A stretch of 20,732 bases of DNA from Planctomycetota bacterium (GCA_018828825.1 JAHJUV010000037.1:1-20732); one strand, 5' to 3'; positions 5,898 through 14,204 are shown, numbered from the stretch's first letter. Program-made: numbers and translations. Notes: a model not told the origin generated them from the letters alone.

Positions 5898-6533
5898 ATG
5901 GACAGGATGGCACAAATCAGGAATCAAAAATCGGAATTCTTTGTTTTCTATTTTTTAGCTTTCATTTTTTTAATTGCCGGGTGCGAAGAGCAGCAAAAGG
6001 TAAAGCCTGCCGGCGGCAAGGCTCAGGCCCTGAGCCAGAAAGAGACCAAAGATGCAAATTCGCCAAGGAAACTCGCGGCTGAAATTAAGCAATTGAAAAA
6101 ACAGCTTGAAGGTTTGATGGGAATCAACAAGCAGGCGAGAATCGAGGCGATTTCGACAATAACTTCAATCGATGTTACCGGCCGAAGCAATCTGTACGAT
6201 AAGAACGACGACAAGAAAAAAGAAATGCTGATAGTATATCTGCGGCCGATAGACGATATGGGAGACTGTATCAAGGCGGCAGGTGCAGCTGAAGTGCAGC
6301 TCTGGAACCTCAACGCCGAGCCGAACGAAGCTCTTTTAAAAAGCTGGGAGATTGAGCCGGAGGAACTTAAGAAAACATGGTCAGGCTCGCTGTTGACAAG
6401 CTATTATAAACTGCAATTTGATGTGAGCGATATTCTCACAGGCAAGGAAAAAGACCTTACACTGAAAGTGCAATTCACAGATTACCTGACAGGCAAGGTA
6501 CTAAAGGCACAGAAAGTGATAAATAGCCGTTAG
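5898..6533 (+). CDS. Predicted lipoprotein, unknown function
   Basis: A 211-residue secreted lipoprotein. The signal peptide has a short charged start (MDRMAQIRNQK), a hydrophobic stretch (FFVFYFLAFIFL, 14-25) and a lipobox LIAGC ending at Cys29, the expected acylation site. After a flexible, polar linker (30-55) comes a short coiled coil (KLAAEIKQLKKQLEGL, about 58-73) and then a compact alpha/beta domain (75-211) containing two strongly hydrophobic/polar alternating stretches (MLIVYLRPIDD, YYKLQFDVSDI). I do not recognise a family. AGGGG stands about five bases before ATG 5898. It follows clpP by 32 bases and may be in the same transcript. Location in the outer or inner membrane facing the periplasm is likely. 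Confidence 0.85.
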   Translation: MDRMAQIRNQKSEFFVFYFLAFIFLIAGCEEQQKVKPAGGKAQALSQKETKDANSPRKLAAEIKQLKKQLEGLMGINKQARIEAISTITSIDVTGRSNLYDKNDDKKKEMLIVYLRPIDDMGDCIKAAGAAEVQLWNLNAEPNEALLKSWEIEPEELKKTWSGSLLTSYYKLQFDVSDILTGKEKDLTLKVQFTDYLTGKVLKAQKVINSR

Positions 6534-6557
6534 TACGACGTGAAGTGTATTTCGTGA

Positions 6558-6700
6558 AGCGAGAAGATTATCAAATTGCCCAAGCCGCAAATGGAAGGTG
6601 GCAAGCCTCTAATGCAGGCCTTTGGTATTCTGGCAGAGGATATATGCGAAGCGAGCAGAGGATAATCCTGGCGCAGACGGTCGGGTATCCGAAAAAGTAG
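6558..6700 (+). pseudogene. Remnant of a SagB-type nitroreductase
   Basis: Two pieces of a nitroreductase-family protein can be read in different frames. The first frame (6564-6665) reads IIKLPKPQMEGGKPLMQA, which matches the start of the mature domain of SagB-like nitroreductases, typically followed by a long FMN-binding domain. The second frame ends SEQRIILAQTVGYPKK-stop (6650-6700), which matches the usual C-terminus of the same family. Everything between (about 150-200 residues) is missing. This is a gene collapsed by internal deletion plus a frame change. Recognition is from memory of the family and needs a search. The rest of the 6534-6843 gap is the rpmB leader. Confidence 0.5.
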
Positions 6701-6768
6701 CATTGAGGCTGTTTGAGCGTAACTTCTTTTCAAGGAAAGGGTTATGAATATCTGATTTTAGCCTTGCA

Positions 6769-6802
6769 AAAGTCCTTTAAATCCTTATACTTGCAGGACT
6801 TT
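6769..6802 (+). promoter_or_regulatory. Inverted repeat in the rpmB leader
   Basis: AAAGTCCT (6769-6776) and AGGACTTT (6795-6802) are perfect complements around an 18-nt AT-rich loop, 41 bases before rpmB. A weak promoter (TTGCAA 6765-6770, 15 bases, TATACT 6786-6791) overlaps it, so it could be an operator as well as an mRNA hairpin. Confidence 0.4.
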
Positions 6803-6843
6803 ACAGGTTTTAGCAGAGCTAAATTTTAACGGAGCAAAGAGTT

Positions 6844-7098
6844 ATGTCACGAGTTTGTCATTTTTTAGGTAAAAAAACGAGTAGCGGCAATACGATAGCC
6901 CGCCGCGGCAAGGCGAAATATCTGGGCGGAGTCGGTGTAAAGACTACCGGTATAACAAAACGGAAATTCAAGCCGAATATCCAAAAAGTCCGTGCTGTCA
7001 TCGACGGCAAGGTCTGCAAAATAAGGGTTTCTGCCAAGGCGATTAAGATGGGACTGATACAAAAGCCGGTGAAAAGGAACTATAAAAAGGCGGAATAA
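6844..7098 (+). CDS. rpmB: 50S ribosomal protein L28
   Basis: An 84-residue basic ribosomal protein of the large subunit. It starts MSRVCHFLGKKTSSGNTIAR, the normal L28 opening (C-x-x-x-G-K-x-x-x-x-G-N-x-x-x-x), followed by KTTGITKRKFKPNIQKVR, the conserved RRF-x-PN-x-Q segment, and a C-terminal KAIKMGLIQKP. Cys5 is present, but the second and third zinc-ribbon Cys pairs of some L28 forms are not obvious. GGAG stands about nine bases before the ATG. A strong terminator follows 33 bases after the stop, so rpmB is a single-gene transcript in front of gatC. Confidence 0.95.
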   Translation: MSRVCHFLGKKTSSGNTIARRGKAKYLGGVGVKTTGITKRKFKPNIQKVRAVIDGKVCKIRVSAKAIKMGLIQKPVKRNYKKAE

Positions 7099-7131
7099 GA
7101 CGTTGAAGATTTAATAAAATTCGAGTAGTTT

Positions 7132-7159
7132 AAAAGCAGGATTAAAATCCTGCTTTTTT
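7132..7159 (+). terminator. Rho-independent terminator after rpmB
   Basis: AAGCAGGAT (7134-7142), loop TAAA, ATCCTGCTT (7147-7155), continuing into TTTT; A-rich on the 5' side. It is a textbook intrinsic terminator and ends only seven bases before the gatC ribosome binding site region. Confidence 0.9.
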
Positions 7160-7177
7160 GTTATCAGGGTTTATGTT

Positions 7178-7489
7178 ATGGGTCAGAAAAAAATAGATAT
7201 CAAACAGGTAAGACAGGTGGCCAAACTGAGCAGGCTGGATTTGAGCGAAGCTGAAATTTCGCAATTTACCGGCCAGCTCGGCGCGATTCTCGAATATGTG
7301 GAGAAACTTAATCAGCTTGATACGAGCAAGGTTGAGCCTTTGGCGCATTGCCTGCCGATTAATAACTGCCTCAGGAAAGACGAGGTAAAGCAATCATTGG
7401 GAACGGAAAAAACCCTTGCCAACGCCCCGGACAAGGACGAGCAATTTTTCATAGTGCCGAAGATTCTGGAAGAGCCGGGCGGGTTTTAA
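7178..7489 (+). CDS. gatC: Asp-tRNA(Asn)/Glu-tRNA(Gln) amidotransferase subunit C
   Basis: A 103-residue GatC, the small subunit that wraps around and stabilises GatA and GatB in the amidotransferase that converts misacylated Glu-tRNA(Gln) or Asp-tRNA(Asn) to the correct form. The family pattern is clear: VRQVAKLSRLDLSEAEI (11-27), QLGAILEYVEKLNQLDTS (33-50), VEPLAH (52-57), LRKDEV (65-70) and ANAPDKDEQFFIVPKILE (81-98). AGGG eight bases before ATG 7178 sets the start. An ATG in another frame at 7173 is not used. It is the first gene of gatCAB, which indicates that this organism lacks GlnRS, AsnRS or both; that last point is inference. Confidence 0.95.
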   Translation: MGQKKIDIKQVRQVAKLSRLDLSEAEISQFTGQLGAILEYVEKLNQLDTSKVEPLAHCLPINNCLRKDEVKQSLGTEKTLANAPDKDEQFFIVPKILEEPGGF

Positions 7490-7498
7490 CGGTTAATT

Positions 7499-8971
7499 AT
7501 GAGCAAAGAAATTCTAAAACTTAGCTGCAGGGACTTGCAGGCCAAAATCGCCAAAGGCGAGGTGAAGAGCGGCGATGCTGTTTCTGCGGTTTTTGGGAGA
7601 ATAGAAAAATATGACGGCCAAATAGGAGCTTTTCTAAGCGCTTTTAAGCAGGATGCTCTGAAAAGGGCAGAGGAAATTGATGAAAAAATCGCCAAGGGTC
7701 AATCTGTCGGCGCTCTTGCGGGTGTGCCGATAGCTGTTAAGGATAATATGTGCACGACATTCGGTGCGACGAGCTGCGCATCGAAGATACTTGAAAATTT
7801 CCACTCGCCTTATAACGCAACAGTGATAGAAAAACTTCTGGCGGCTGACGCGGTCATAATCGGCAAGACAAATCTCGATGAGTTTGCAATGGGTTCGAGT
7901 ACGGAAAACTCCGGCCTGAAAAAGACAGTTAATCCGTGGGACAAAGATAGGGTGCCGGGCGGAAGCAGCGGAGGCTCGGCAGCGGCAGTGGCGGCTCAGA
8001 TGTGTTTTGCCTCGCTGGGTAGCGATACGGGTGGCTCAATCAGGCAGCCGGCGAGTTTCTGCGGTGTTGCGGGACTTAAGCCAACGTACGGCAGAGTTTC
8101 ACGATACGGACTTGTGGCTTATGGGTCGAGTCTCGACCAAATCGGACCCCTGACAAAAGATACCGCTGATTGTGCATTATTGCTGAATGTTATCGCAGGC
8201 CACGACGAAAAAGACAGTACAAGCGTTGATGAAAAAACAGCGCCTTTGTGCGATTTTCTGAGCGGAGTCGGGAAAGAAGTAAAAAATCTGAAAATCGCGG
8301 TTGTGCCGCAGTTGTTCGATGGCGCTGACAGTGAGATTGTTGCCGGCGTTAAAAGTGCGATTGAGATTTATAAAAAACTCGGCGCCGAGATTGTCGAAAT
8401 AGAAATGCCGCACTTCGAATACGCAATTGCGGCGTATTATTTGATAGCTACAGCGGAGGCGTCGAGTAATCTTGCCCGCTACGATGGGGTGCATTACGGA
8501 CACAGGACCAAAAACGCAGGCGATTATATCGAGGTATATGCGAAATCGCGTGCCGAGGTGCTGGGAACTGAAGTTAAAAGACGTATTATGCTGGGCACGT
8601 ACGTACTTTCAAGCGGCTATTATGATGCGTATTATTTAAAGGCGCTGAAAGTGCGGAACCTTATAAGAAGCGATTTTACGGCGGCGTTCGGCAAGGCGGA
8701 TTGTATTATGATGCCGACGAGTCCGACAACGGCGTTTAAAATCGGAGAAAAAACGGCAGACCCATTACAGATGTATCTTTCTGATGTTTATACCATCGCG
8801 GTTAACTTGGCGGGCGTGCCTGCTATAAGTATTCCATGCGGGTTCGATAATAAAAATCTGCCGATAGGATTACAAATAATCAGTCCTGCTTTCGGCGAGG
8901 AAAAACTTCTCAGAATAGCGGGAATGTTTGAAAGTCAGACAGATTTCCATAAGAAAAAACCTGAACTATGA
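7499..8971 (+). CDS. gatA: Asp-tRNA(Asn)/Glu-tRNA(Gln) amidotransferase subunit A
   Basis: A 490-residue amidase-signature enzyme that hydrolyses glutamine and supplies ammonia to GatB. The Ser-cisSer-Lys triad is visible: Lys81 in VPIAVKDN, Ser156 in VPGGSSGGSAAAVA and nucleophile Ser180 in GSDTGGSIRQPASFCG. The spacing is identical to that of characterised GatA proteins. The late motif MMPTSPTTAF and the C-terminal NLAGVPAISIPCGF and GLQIISPAFGEEKLL segments are also normal. There is no clear ribosome binding site in the nine bases after gatC, so translational coupling is likely. Its stop overlaps the gatB start (ATGA). Confidence 0.97.
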   Translation: MSKEILKLSCRDLQAKIAKGEVKSGDAVSAVFGRIEKYDGQIGAFLSAFKQDALKRAEEIDEKIAKGQSVGALAGVPIAVKDNMCTTFGATSCASKILENFHSPYNATVIEKLLAADAVIIGKTNLDEFAMGSSTENSGLKKTVNPWDKDRVPGGSSGGSAAAVAAQMCFASLGSDTGGSIRQPASFCGVAGLKPTYGRVSRYGLVAYGSSLDQIGPLTKDTADCALLLNVIAGHDEKDSTSVDEKTAPLCDFLSGVGKEVKNLKIAVVPQLFDGADSEIVAGVKSAIEIYKKLGAEIVEIEMPHFEYAIAAYYLIATAEASSNLARYDGVHYGHRTKNAGDYIEVYAKSRAEVLGTEVKRRIMLGTYVLSSGYYDAYYLKALKVRNLIRSDFTAAFGKADCIMMPTSPTTAFKIGEKTADPLQMYLSDVYTIAVNLAGVPAISIPCGFDNKNLPIGLQIISPAFGEEKLLRIAGMFESQTDFHKKKPEL

Positions 8972-10434
8972 CGAATAGCGATTATAAAATTATTGTTGGG
9001 CTTGAAATACACGTGCAAATGGCTACGCGGACGAAGATGTTCTGCGGCTGTGAGCTGGTTTTCGCGGCAGAACCTAACAGCAGAGTTTGTCCGGTTTGTC
9101 TGGGGCTGCCGGGGGCGCTGCCGGTGATGAACAGACAGGCGGTAGAGTTCGCGATACTTACGGCGACGGCGCTTAACTGCAAGGTCGCGGAATTTACGAA
9201 ATGGGACAGGAAAAGTTATTATTATCCCGATTTGCCGAAGAATTATCAGATAAGCCAATACGATTTGCCAATCGGGTCGAACGGATATATAGAAATTCCC
9301 GTCGGCGACGGGGTAACAAAGAAAATCCGGATTTGCAGGGTACATCTCGAAGAAGACGCGGGGAAAAATATTCATACGGCAGGGTCTTTCTCACAGGTTG
9401 ACCTTAACAGGGCCGGGACGCCGCTGCTGGAGATTGTAACCGAGCCGGATATTAACAGCGCTGAAGAAGTGAGACTGCTTGCGATGGAACTGCAGCGGAT
9501 TGTGCGATTTCTGGGCGTTTCCGAGGCGGATATGCAAAAGGGGCATATGCGGTTTGAGCCGAATGTTAATCTTCATATTAAAAAAGACGGCAGCAAACAC
9601 GAAACGCCGATAGCGGAGATTAAAAATCTCAATAGTTTCAAGGCTCTTGAAAAAAGCGTAGGGTTTGAGGTGCGAAGCCAGCTTGATAATTTTATTGAAC
9701 GCGGCGAAGTTATGCAGAGCGGCAACAAGAAAACATTCGGCTGGGACGATGTAAAGGAAGTTACCGTTTTGCAGAGGGGAAAAGAAGAGGCGCACGATTA
9801 CCGTTATTTTCCCGACCCCGACCTTGTACCGGTGGTGGTAGATGAAAAATGGCTTGGCGAGATTAAGGGCGGACTTTGCGAGCTGCCGTTGAAGATGCAG
9901 GGACGATTTGTGAGCCAGTACGGTTTGAGCGATTATGACGCTTCCGTATTGACGACAGACAGGGCGACATCGGAATATTTTGACAGTGCCGTAAAGGCAG
10001 GCGGAGATGCAAAAAGGGTTTGCAATCTTATCACACAAACAGGGCTGAAAACGGCCAACGAGAAAGGCTGCGGCGTTGCCCAGCTCGGCATAGAGCCGAA
10101 GAGGCTGGCGGAGCTTGCGAAGATGACGGACGCAAGTCAGATAAGCGCGACGGCAGCGGTTACAATTTTTGTAAAGATGATGGAAAGCAAAGAACAGCCG
10201 GGTGAAATTGCGGAAAAACTTAATCTCCTGCAGAAAAGTGATGCAGGCGAGCTTGAGAAAATTGTCGATGAGGTTATAACCGCAAATCCGCAGGCGGTTG
10301 AGGATGCCAAGAGCGGCGACAAGAAGAGCAAAAAGGCACACGGATTTTTGATGGGGCAGATAATGCAAAAAACAAAGGGGACGGCAAATCCGCAGGTAGT
10401 AGCAAAGATTCTGGGGACTAAGCTGAAGGCTTAG
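8968..10434 (+). CDS. gatB: Asp-tRNA(Asn)/Glu-tRNA(Gln) amidotransferase subunit B
   Basis: A 488-residue GatB, the kinase/transamidase subunit that activates the acyl group of Glu- or Asp-tRNA and uses ammonia from GatA. The N-terminal IVGLEIHVQM, the Cys-rich KMFCGC...VCPVCLGLPGALPVMN (24-54, zinc site), WDRKSYYYPDLPKNYQISQYD and DLNRAGTPLLEIVTEPD are all conserved. The C-terminal YqeY-like helical tail that grips tRNA is present (about 420-488, ending GTANPQVVAKILGTKLKA). It starts within the gatA stop codon. The last 17 bases overlap the 3' end of the convergent plsY. Confidence 0.97.
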   Translation: MTNSDYKIIVGLEIHVQMATRTKMFCGCELVFAAEPNSRVCPVCLGLPGALPVMNRQAVEFAILTATALNCKVAEFTKWDRKSYYYPDLPKNYQISQYDLPIGSNGYIEIPVGDGVTKKIRICRVHLEEDAGKNIHTAGSFSQVDLNRAGTPLLEIVTEPDINSAEEVRLLAMELQRIVRFLGVSEADMQKGHMRFEPNVNLHIKKDGSKHETPIAEIKNLNSFKALEKSVGFEVRSQLDNFIERGEVMQSGNKKTFGWDDVKEVTVLQRGKEEAHDYRYFPDPDLVPVVVDEKWLGEIKGGLCELPLKMQGRFVSQYGLSDYDASVLTTDRATSEYFDSAVKAGGDAKRVCNLITQTGLKTANEKGCGVAQLGIEPKRLAELAKMTDASQISATAAVTIFVKMMESKEQPGEIAEKLNLLQKSDAGELEKIVDEVITANPQAVEDAKSGDKKSKKAHGFLMGQIMQKTKGTANPQVVAKILGTKLKA

Positions 10435-11080
10435 GCGGTTTCTGCAGAACTTTGTGCTCTGTACCGGCGAGGAGACGTTTAATATTGGCACGATGAAGAA
10501 ATATTACGAGCGAACACAGGACTATCGCCATCAAAATCAAAGGCCAGAGGATATTGAAATGCCAGTTGTCCAAAACCGATGTAAGGATAATTATCAATAT
10601 CGGAAAAACCGCAGCGGCAATAACTGAAGCAAGCGAGATGTATTTCCAGATAAGTACAATAACGGCCCACAAGACAAAAGCAGCGATACATGGGATGGTG
10701 TAATAAGGCCAGATGCCCAGGGCGACGCCGAAACTGGTAGCGACGCCTTTGCCGCCTTTGAATTTAAGATAGAACGGGAAGATGTGGCCGAGTATTGCAG
10801 CGATGCCGACTGCCAGCCAGAGGGAAAGAGTGGCAGGGGTGATAGATTCCGAGATGATAAGGAATTTTGCGGCAAAGCTTGGGATAAAACCTTTTAAAAC
10901 GTCGAATAGAAAACAAGGGTACGACCATTTTTTTCCGCAGGCACGGGCGAGATTGGTTGTGCCGAGATTGCCTGAGCCGATTGTGCGGAGGTCGTCTATG
11001 CCGTGGGCTTTTGCGATTATCCAGGCAAAGGAGATTGAGCCTACGAGATAAGAAACAATAATTAAAATAACCACTTTCAT
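10418..11080 (-). CDS. plsY: Glycerol-3-phosphate acyltransferase PlsY
   Basis: A 220-residue integral membrane enzyme that transfers acyl from acyl phosphate to glycerol 3-phosphate, the first step of phospholipid synthesis. The three PlsY motifs are present: GSGNLGTTNLARACG (36-50), FKGGKGVATSFG (106-117) and HRANIKRLLAGTEHK (195-209). Five hydrophobic segments alternate with these loops. Usual length is about 200, so the C-terminal VLQKPPKPSA is a short extension. Its ATG overlaps the stop of the upstream glycosyltransferase by four bases, so it is the last gene of the LPS transcript. Its 3' end runs 17 bases into gatB. Confidence 0.96.
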   Translation of the reverse strand: MKVVILIIVSYLVGSISFAWIIAKAHGIDDLRTIGSGNLGTTNLARACGKKWSYPCFLFDVLKGFIPSFAAKFLIISESITPATLSLWLAVGIAAILGHIFPFYLKFKGGKGVATSFGVALGIWPYYTIPCIAAFVLWAVIVLIWKYISLASVIAAAVFPILIIILTSVLDNWHFNILWPLILMAIVLCSLVIFLHRANIKRLLAGTEHKVLQKPPKPSA

Positions 11081-12255
11081 TCCTGTTTCCTGTTTTCGAT
11101 TATAGTGCCGTATAAATCAAGTAATTTCCGGCAGTGCGTTTTGATTGACACTTTAGTTTCGATATTGTCGTCTGCGATAGCTTTCTTTGCGGCGGCGAGA
11201 TTTTCGGTATTGCAAAAGTATTTCATAGATTCAGCCAGGGAGTCGACGTCGTCCGGCGAATCGAAAATTTTTCCGTGCCTGTCAGCTGTGAATAAGTCAA
11301 CCGCACCGTTATATTTGGTTGTTATTGCAGGCTTGCCTACCGCGAGGGCTTCAAGTATGAACCTGCTCGACGGGTCATAATAGGTCGGCAGCACCGCGAC
11401 GTCGGTTACATCGAGAACGTTCTGCATATGCGAGGTCGGGCCGATAAAGATTATTCGGTTTGCTATTTTAAGTTTTCGGCCGAGCCGGCGATAGTCAGCG
11501 GCCGAGCCTTTTCCTACTATGACCAGGTAGGGCGGCCGTTTAGTAAACTTTTCGGTCAGGATTTTCATCGCTTGGATGAGAGGAACGAGGCCTTTGAGTC
11601 TGAAATTGTTCGCCGCAAAGACGAAGAATACAGGCATATGGGCCTCTTTGATTTTGAGCTTTGCGAGTATCTGCGAGCGGAGCTTGTCGCTGCGAGTCTT
11701 ATTTATATTGCGGATGGGCTTGATTCCATTGGGAATAACGCGGATTCTTTCGTCAGGCAAATTGTAATGTTTTTTAAATTGTGTTTTTACATATTCGCTC
11801 AAGGCAGCGATAATGGGGCCATCTTGTTTCCTGCACAATTTTTTCTCTGCGCGGGCGAGGATAGTTCTTTTGATATTCGCGAAACTGGTAAAAAGCTTAA
11901 AGAATCTTACAGTTGTGCGTTTGTAGCTTGATGCGTTGCGGATAGTCGCTTCCGGATAGCTTCCACCTCTCGGCTGATAGATATCCGCAAAAGTGTAGGG
12001 CAGTGTGCTATGAATAATGTCATAATGGTTTTCGCTTAGGTGTTGCTTGAGAGCTTTTTCAAAAGTTTTCAGGCTGACGCGTTTTTTTGTACTGTCACAG
12101 AGGACTTTTACCCTGTGGGAGTGGGTGGTGCCGGTAGCGGCGAGGATTTTCGCATCGACTCCGGCAAGTACCATTGCTGCGGCAAGCTCGAAAACGCTCT
12201 TTTCCGCTCCGCCTAAAGTGATATTTGCTCGTTCTGTTATTATCGCAACTTTCAT
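11077..12255 (-). CDS. Group 1 glycosyltransferase, WaaG-like (LPS core)
   Basis: A 392-residue GT-B enzyme of family GT4. The N-terminal acceptor domain starts MKVAIITERANITLGGAEKS, with the glycine loop that contacts the donor phosphate. The C-terminal domain has VIPNGIKP (about 186-193), FVFAANNFRLKGL, VIVGKGS and DPSSRFILEALAVGKPAITT. In the last, Asp replaces the first Glu of the usual E-x7-E pair, while the second Glu is present. The pattern LGGAEKS with YQPRGGSYPEA and the VPLIQAMKIL region resembles WaaG/RfaG, which adds the first hexose to heptose II; the exact sugar is uncertain. The upstream start is set by the 3' arm of a 99-bp inverted repeat that runs into the ATG. It lies between the heptosyltransferase-kinase and plsY, which fits LPS core assembly on the cytoplasmic face. 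Confidence 0.88.
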   Translation of the reverse strand: MKVAIITERANITLGGAEKSVFELAAAMVLAGVDAKILAATGTTHSHRVKVLCDSTKKRVSLKTFEKALKQHLSENHYDIIHSTLPYTFADIYQPRGGSYPEATIRNASSYKRTTVRFFKLFTSFANIKRTILARAEKKLCRKQDGPIIAALSEYVKTQFKKHYNLPDERIRVIPNGIKPIRNINKTRSDKLRSQILAKLKIKEAHMPVFFVFAANNFRLKGLVPLIQAMKILTEKFTKRPPYLVIVGKGSAADYRRLGRKLKIANRIIFIGPTSHMQNVLDVTDVAVLPTYYDPSSRFILEALAVGKPAITTKYNGAVDLFTADRHGKIFDSPDDVDSLAESMKYFCNTENLAAAKKAIADDNIETKVSIKTHCRKLLDLYGTIIENRKQE

Positions 12256-12352
12256 CCCGTTAGACCTCTCCTGATTGGTACAATCAGTAAAGAATTGTAT
12301 GTATTTTCACAAATTAAAACAAATTCATAAAACAAATAAGGTCTAACGGGAT
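12254..12352. repeat. Intercistronic inverted repeat, copy 1
   Basis: ATCCCGTTAGACCT (12254-12267) and AGGTCTAACGGGAT (12339-12352) are perfect 14-bp complements with 71 bases between. Inside lies a perfect 7-bp hairpin, CTGATTG-GTA-CAATCAG (12271-12287). On the minus-strand mRNA the element starts eight bases after the stop of the waaF-waaP fusion. Its 3' arm ends in the AT of the next ATG, and the ribosome binding site AGGAG lies immediately before the arm. Confidence 0.95.
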
Positions 12353-12359
12353 TCATTTT

Positions 12360-14204
12360 TCAACTTTCGAATGGTGCGGTTCTGTTATGCTTTTTATCGT
12401 GTTTTACCATTTGCCGAGCCTTTGATTTAATCTTTTTTATCAATAATTTGTCCTGTTTTGAGAGTTTGTCTTTCTGCAGGTATGCCAAAAGAAACCTGAG
12501 CCGGTCCGTTTTTGTTACGATATCGCCCGGCGCAGAATAGTAGAGTTGCGTAAGGTCCTTTATGAGATACTTTTTAGAAAATAACAGCGGCTTGAATACC
12601 CTGTTTAAGTCAATCAGCGTAAACTGTCCCCTCGAATCGCAGAATATATGACACAAGTACAAATCGCGATGGCGGAAACCGGTATTATGAAATTTTCTCA
12701 CAAACGCGGCGAGGTTTTCGATAAAGTTTTTTCTGTTTTTAGGCAGTTTTTCCTCAAGACTGGACGAATCGGGGATTTTTTCGGTTATGATAAAGCTTCG
12801 CTTTTCAAACAGTCCCCGCCATTGCTGGCCGAAGGCGATTGTCCGCGGCGTATTTATGCCGAGCTTCCGCAGTTCTTCGGCAGGCTGATGGTCGCAGGCC
12901 ATAGCCGATATTTTTTTTCGCCGAGCAAGCCAGTTTTTTAACTGGTTCAGTTTCGGGATATTTTGATATCGCTTTAAAAACAGGGTCGTTTTGGGATTTT
13001 GTGTATCGAACACGATTCTTTCGCGAAAGGAAGCCAGGTTCGGTTTTGTCAGGCTTTTGCCCTGGGCGAAATTGAATATATCGTCCATACTTTCCAGTCC
13101 GAGCTGTTTGAAACAATCGACAAAGTCGCTGCGGACGGTAAAATTTGGAGAAATTTCGACAAGTTCATTTGTTTTTTTATCTCCGGCGAGGAATTTTTCG
13201 GCAGTTTTGCAGACAGCGTCAGCGGTTATCGATTCCATACAATAATGTTTATCTTTTTTGCATACGGGTTTGTCGCAGGGGGCACAGGGGACATCGGCGA
13301 CGATTTTTATTTCGTCCGGATAGTCATTTTCTGTCCAAATTGGATTATTCGGCCCGAAAAGCGTTATAATCTTTCGGCCAAGAGCGATGGCAATGTGCCG
13401 CGGGCCGGTGTCGTTTGTAATTACGAGTTCGGCAAACGAGAAAAGGGCCTTTAACTGGCTGAGCGTAAGAGGATTTTGGGCCAGGTTCACAATCGGATGT
13501 TTTGCCTTAGAGCAGATTTTGTCCGCAATCTGAATTTCCTCTTTTGCCGGGCTTACAGAGACAAAGACATTGGCTGAGAATTTTTCGATAAGAAAATCGG
13601 CCGTTTGCGAGAATCTTTCCTCTGGCCAGATTTTGCTGGGTCCGAAAGCTCCGCCCGGCACAAGTATAACAAGAGGATTTTGGCCGTTTAATTTTTCGCC
13701 GAATTTTTCAAGGACTTCTTTTCTGTCTTCTTCATTGACACAAAGTTCGAGTTTTCTGTCTGAACTATCCGCACCGAGCCAGGAAGCGACAGCCAGATAA
13801 TAATCAAGGGCTGAAATTGGTTTATAGCGGGAAAGGCCGATTTTTGGCGGAACCAGTTTTTCCGTAAGAAAAATGCCTCGCCCGTCTCTTGCATATCCTA
13901 TACGGGTTTTGACGCCGGCCAGAAATACGGCAAGGGCAGAGGCAAATGAATTTTTGAATAGAATTGCGGAGTCAAAATTATATTTTTTAAGCTCGGAAGC
14001 AACCGCAAAAGGGTTGTGCGATTTTAGAGTTATCCACTCATCGGCAAAAGGGCAATCGGCCAATACTTCGGCGACAGTCCTGTTTGAGCAGAAGAAGATT
14101 TTGTCGTTTTCAAACAGATTTTTGATGCACCGCAGGGCCGGGGTCGCCATTACAGCGTCGCCCATTGGTGAAGGCAGCCAGACTAATATATTTTGACAGC
14201 TCAT
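12360..14204 (-). CDS. Fusion of ADP-heptose:LPS heptosyltransferase and LPS heptose kinase
   Basis: A 614-residue two-domain protein. Residues 1-345 are a GT9 heptosyltransferase (WaaF/RfaF type): ILVWLPSPMGDAVMATPALR (6-25), VPGGAFGPSKIWPEERF (182-198) for ADP-heptose binding, and TNDTGPRHIAIALG (263-276). Cys307/310/315/322 form a cluster typical of RfaF C-termini. Residues about 355-600 are a WaaP-type kinase: the likely ATP lysine Lys411 (LFLKRY), the catalytic loop HRDLYLCHIF (512-521, Asp514) and the metal motif IDLNR (531-535, Asp532), close to HRDCYICHF and IDLHR of WaaP. The two activities act one after the other on inner-core heptose, so fusion makes sense. It starts 14 bases after gmhB; the ribosome binding site is weak. 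Confidence 0.9.
   Translation of the reverse strand: MSCQNILVWLPSPMGDAVMATPALRCIKNLFENDKIFFCSNRTVAEVLADCPFADEWITLKSHNPFAVASELKKYNFDSAILFKNSFASALAVFLAGVKTRIGYARDGRGIFLTEKLVPPKIGLSRYKPISALDYYLAVASWLGADSSDRKLELCVNEEDRKEVLEKFGEKLNGQNPLVILVPGGAFGPSKIWPEERFSQTADFLIEKFSANVFVSVSPAKEEIQIADKICSKAKHPIVNLAQNPLTLSQLKALFSFAELVITNDTGPRHIAIALGRKIITLFGPNNPIWTENDYPDEIKIVADVPCAPCDKPVCKKDKHYCMESITADAVCKTAEKFLAGDKKTNELVEISPNFTVRSDFVDCFKQLGLESMDDIFNFAQGKSLTKPNLASFRERIVFDTQNPKTTLFLKRYQNIPKLNQLKNWLARRKKISAMACDHQPAEELRKLGINTPRTIAFGQQWRGLFEKRSFIITEKIPDSSSLEEKLPKNRKNFIENLAAFVRKFHNTGFRHRDLYLCHIFCDSRGQFTLIDLNRVFKPLLFSKKYLIKDLTQLYYSAPGDIVTKTDRLRFLLAYLQKDKLSKQDKLLIKKIKSKARQMVKHDKKHNRTAPFES

Noticed and set aside
9391..10491. 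A 366-codon minus-strand open frame opposite gatB
   Set aside because: It is a shadow of gatB codon bias; its sequence is Cys/Arg/Phe-rich and unlike any family, while gatB is fully conserved.
12254..12352. Integron attC site: arms GTTAGAC and GTCTAAC fit the attC core consensus
   Set aside because: The order is inverted relative to attC (which runs RYYYAAC...GTTRRRY), copies 2 and 3 do not fit the consensus, and no integrase is present.
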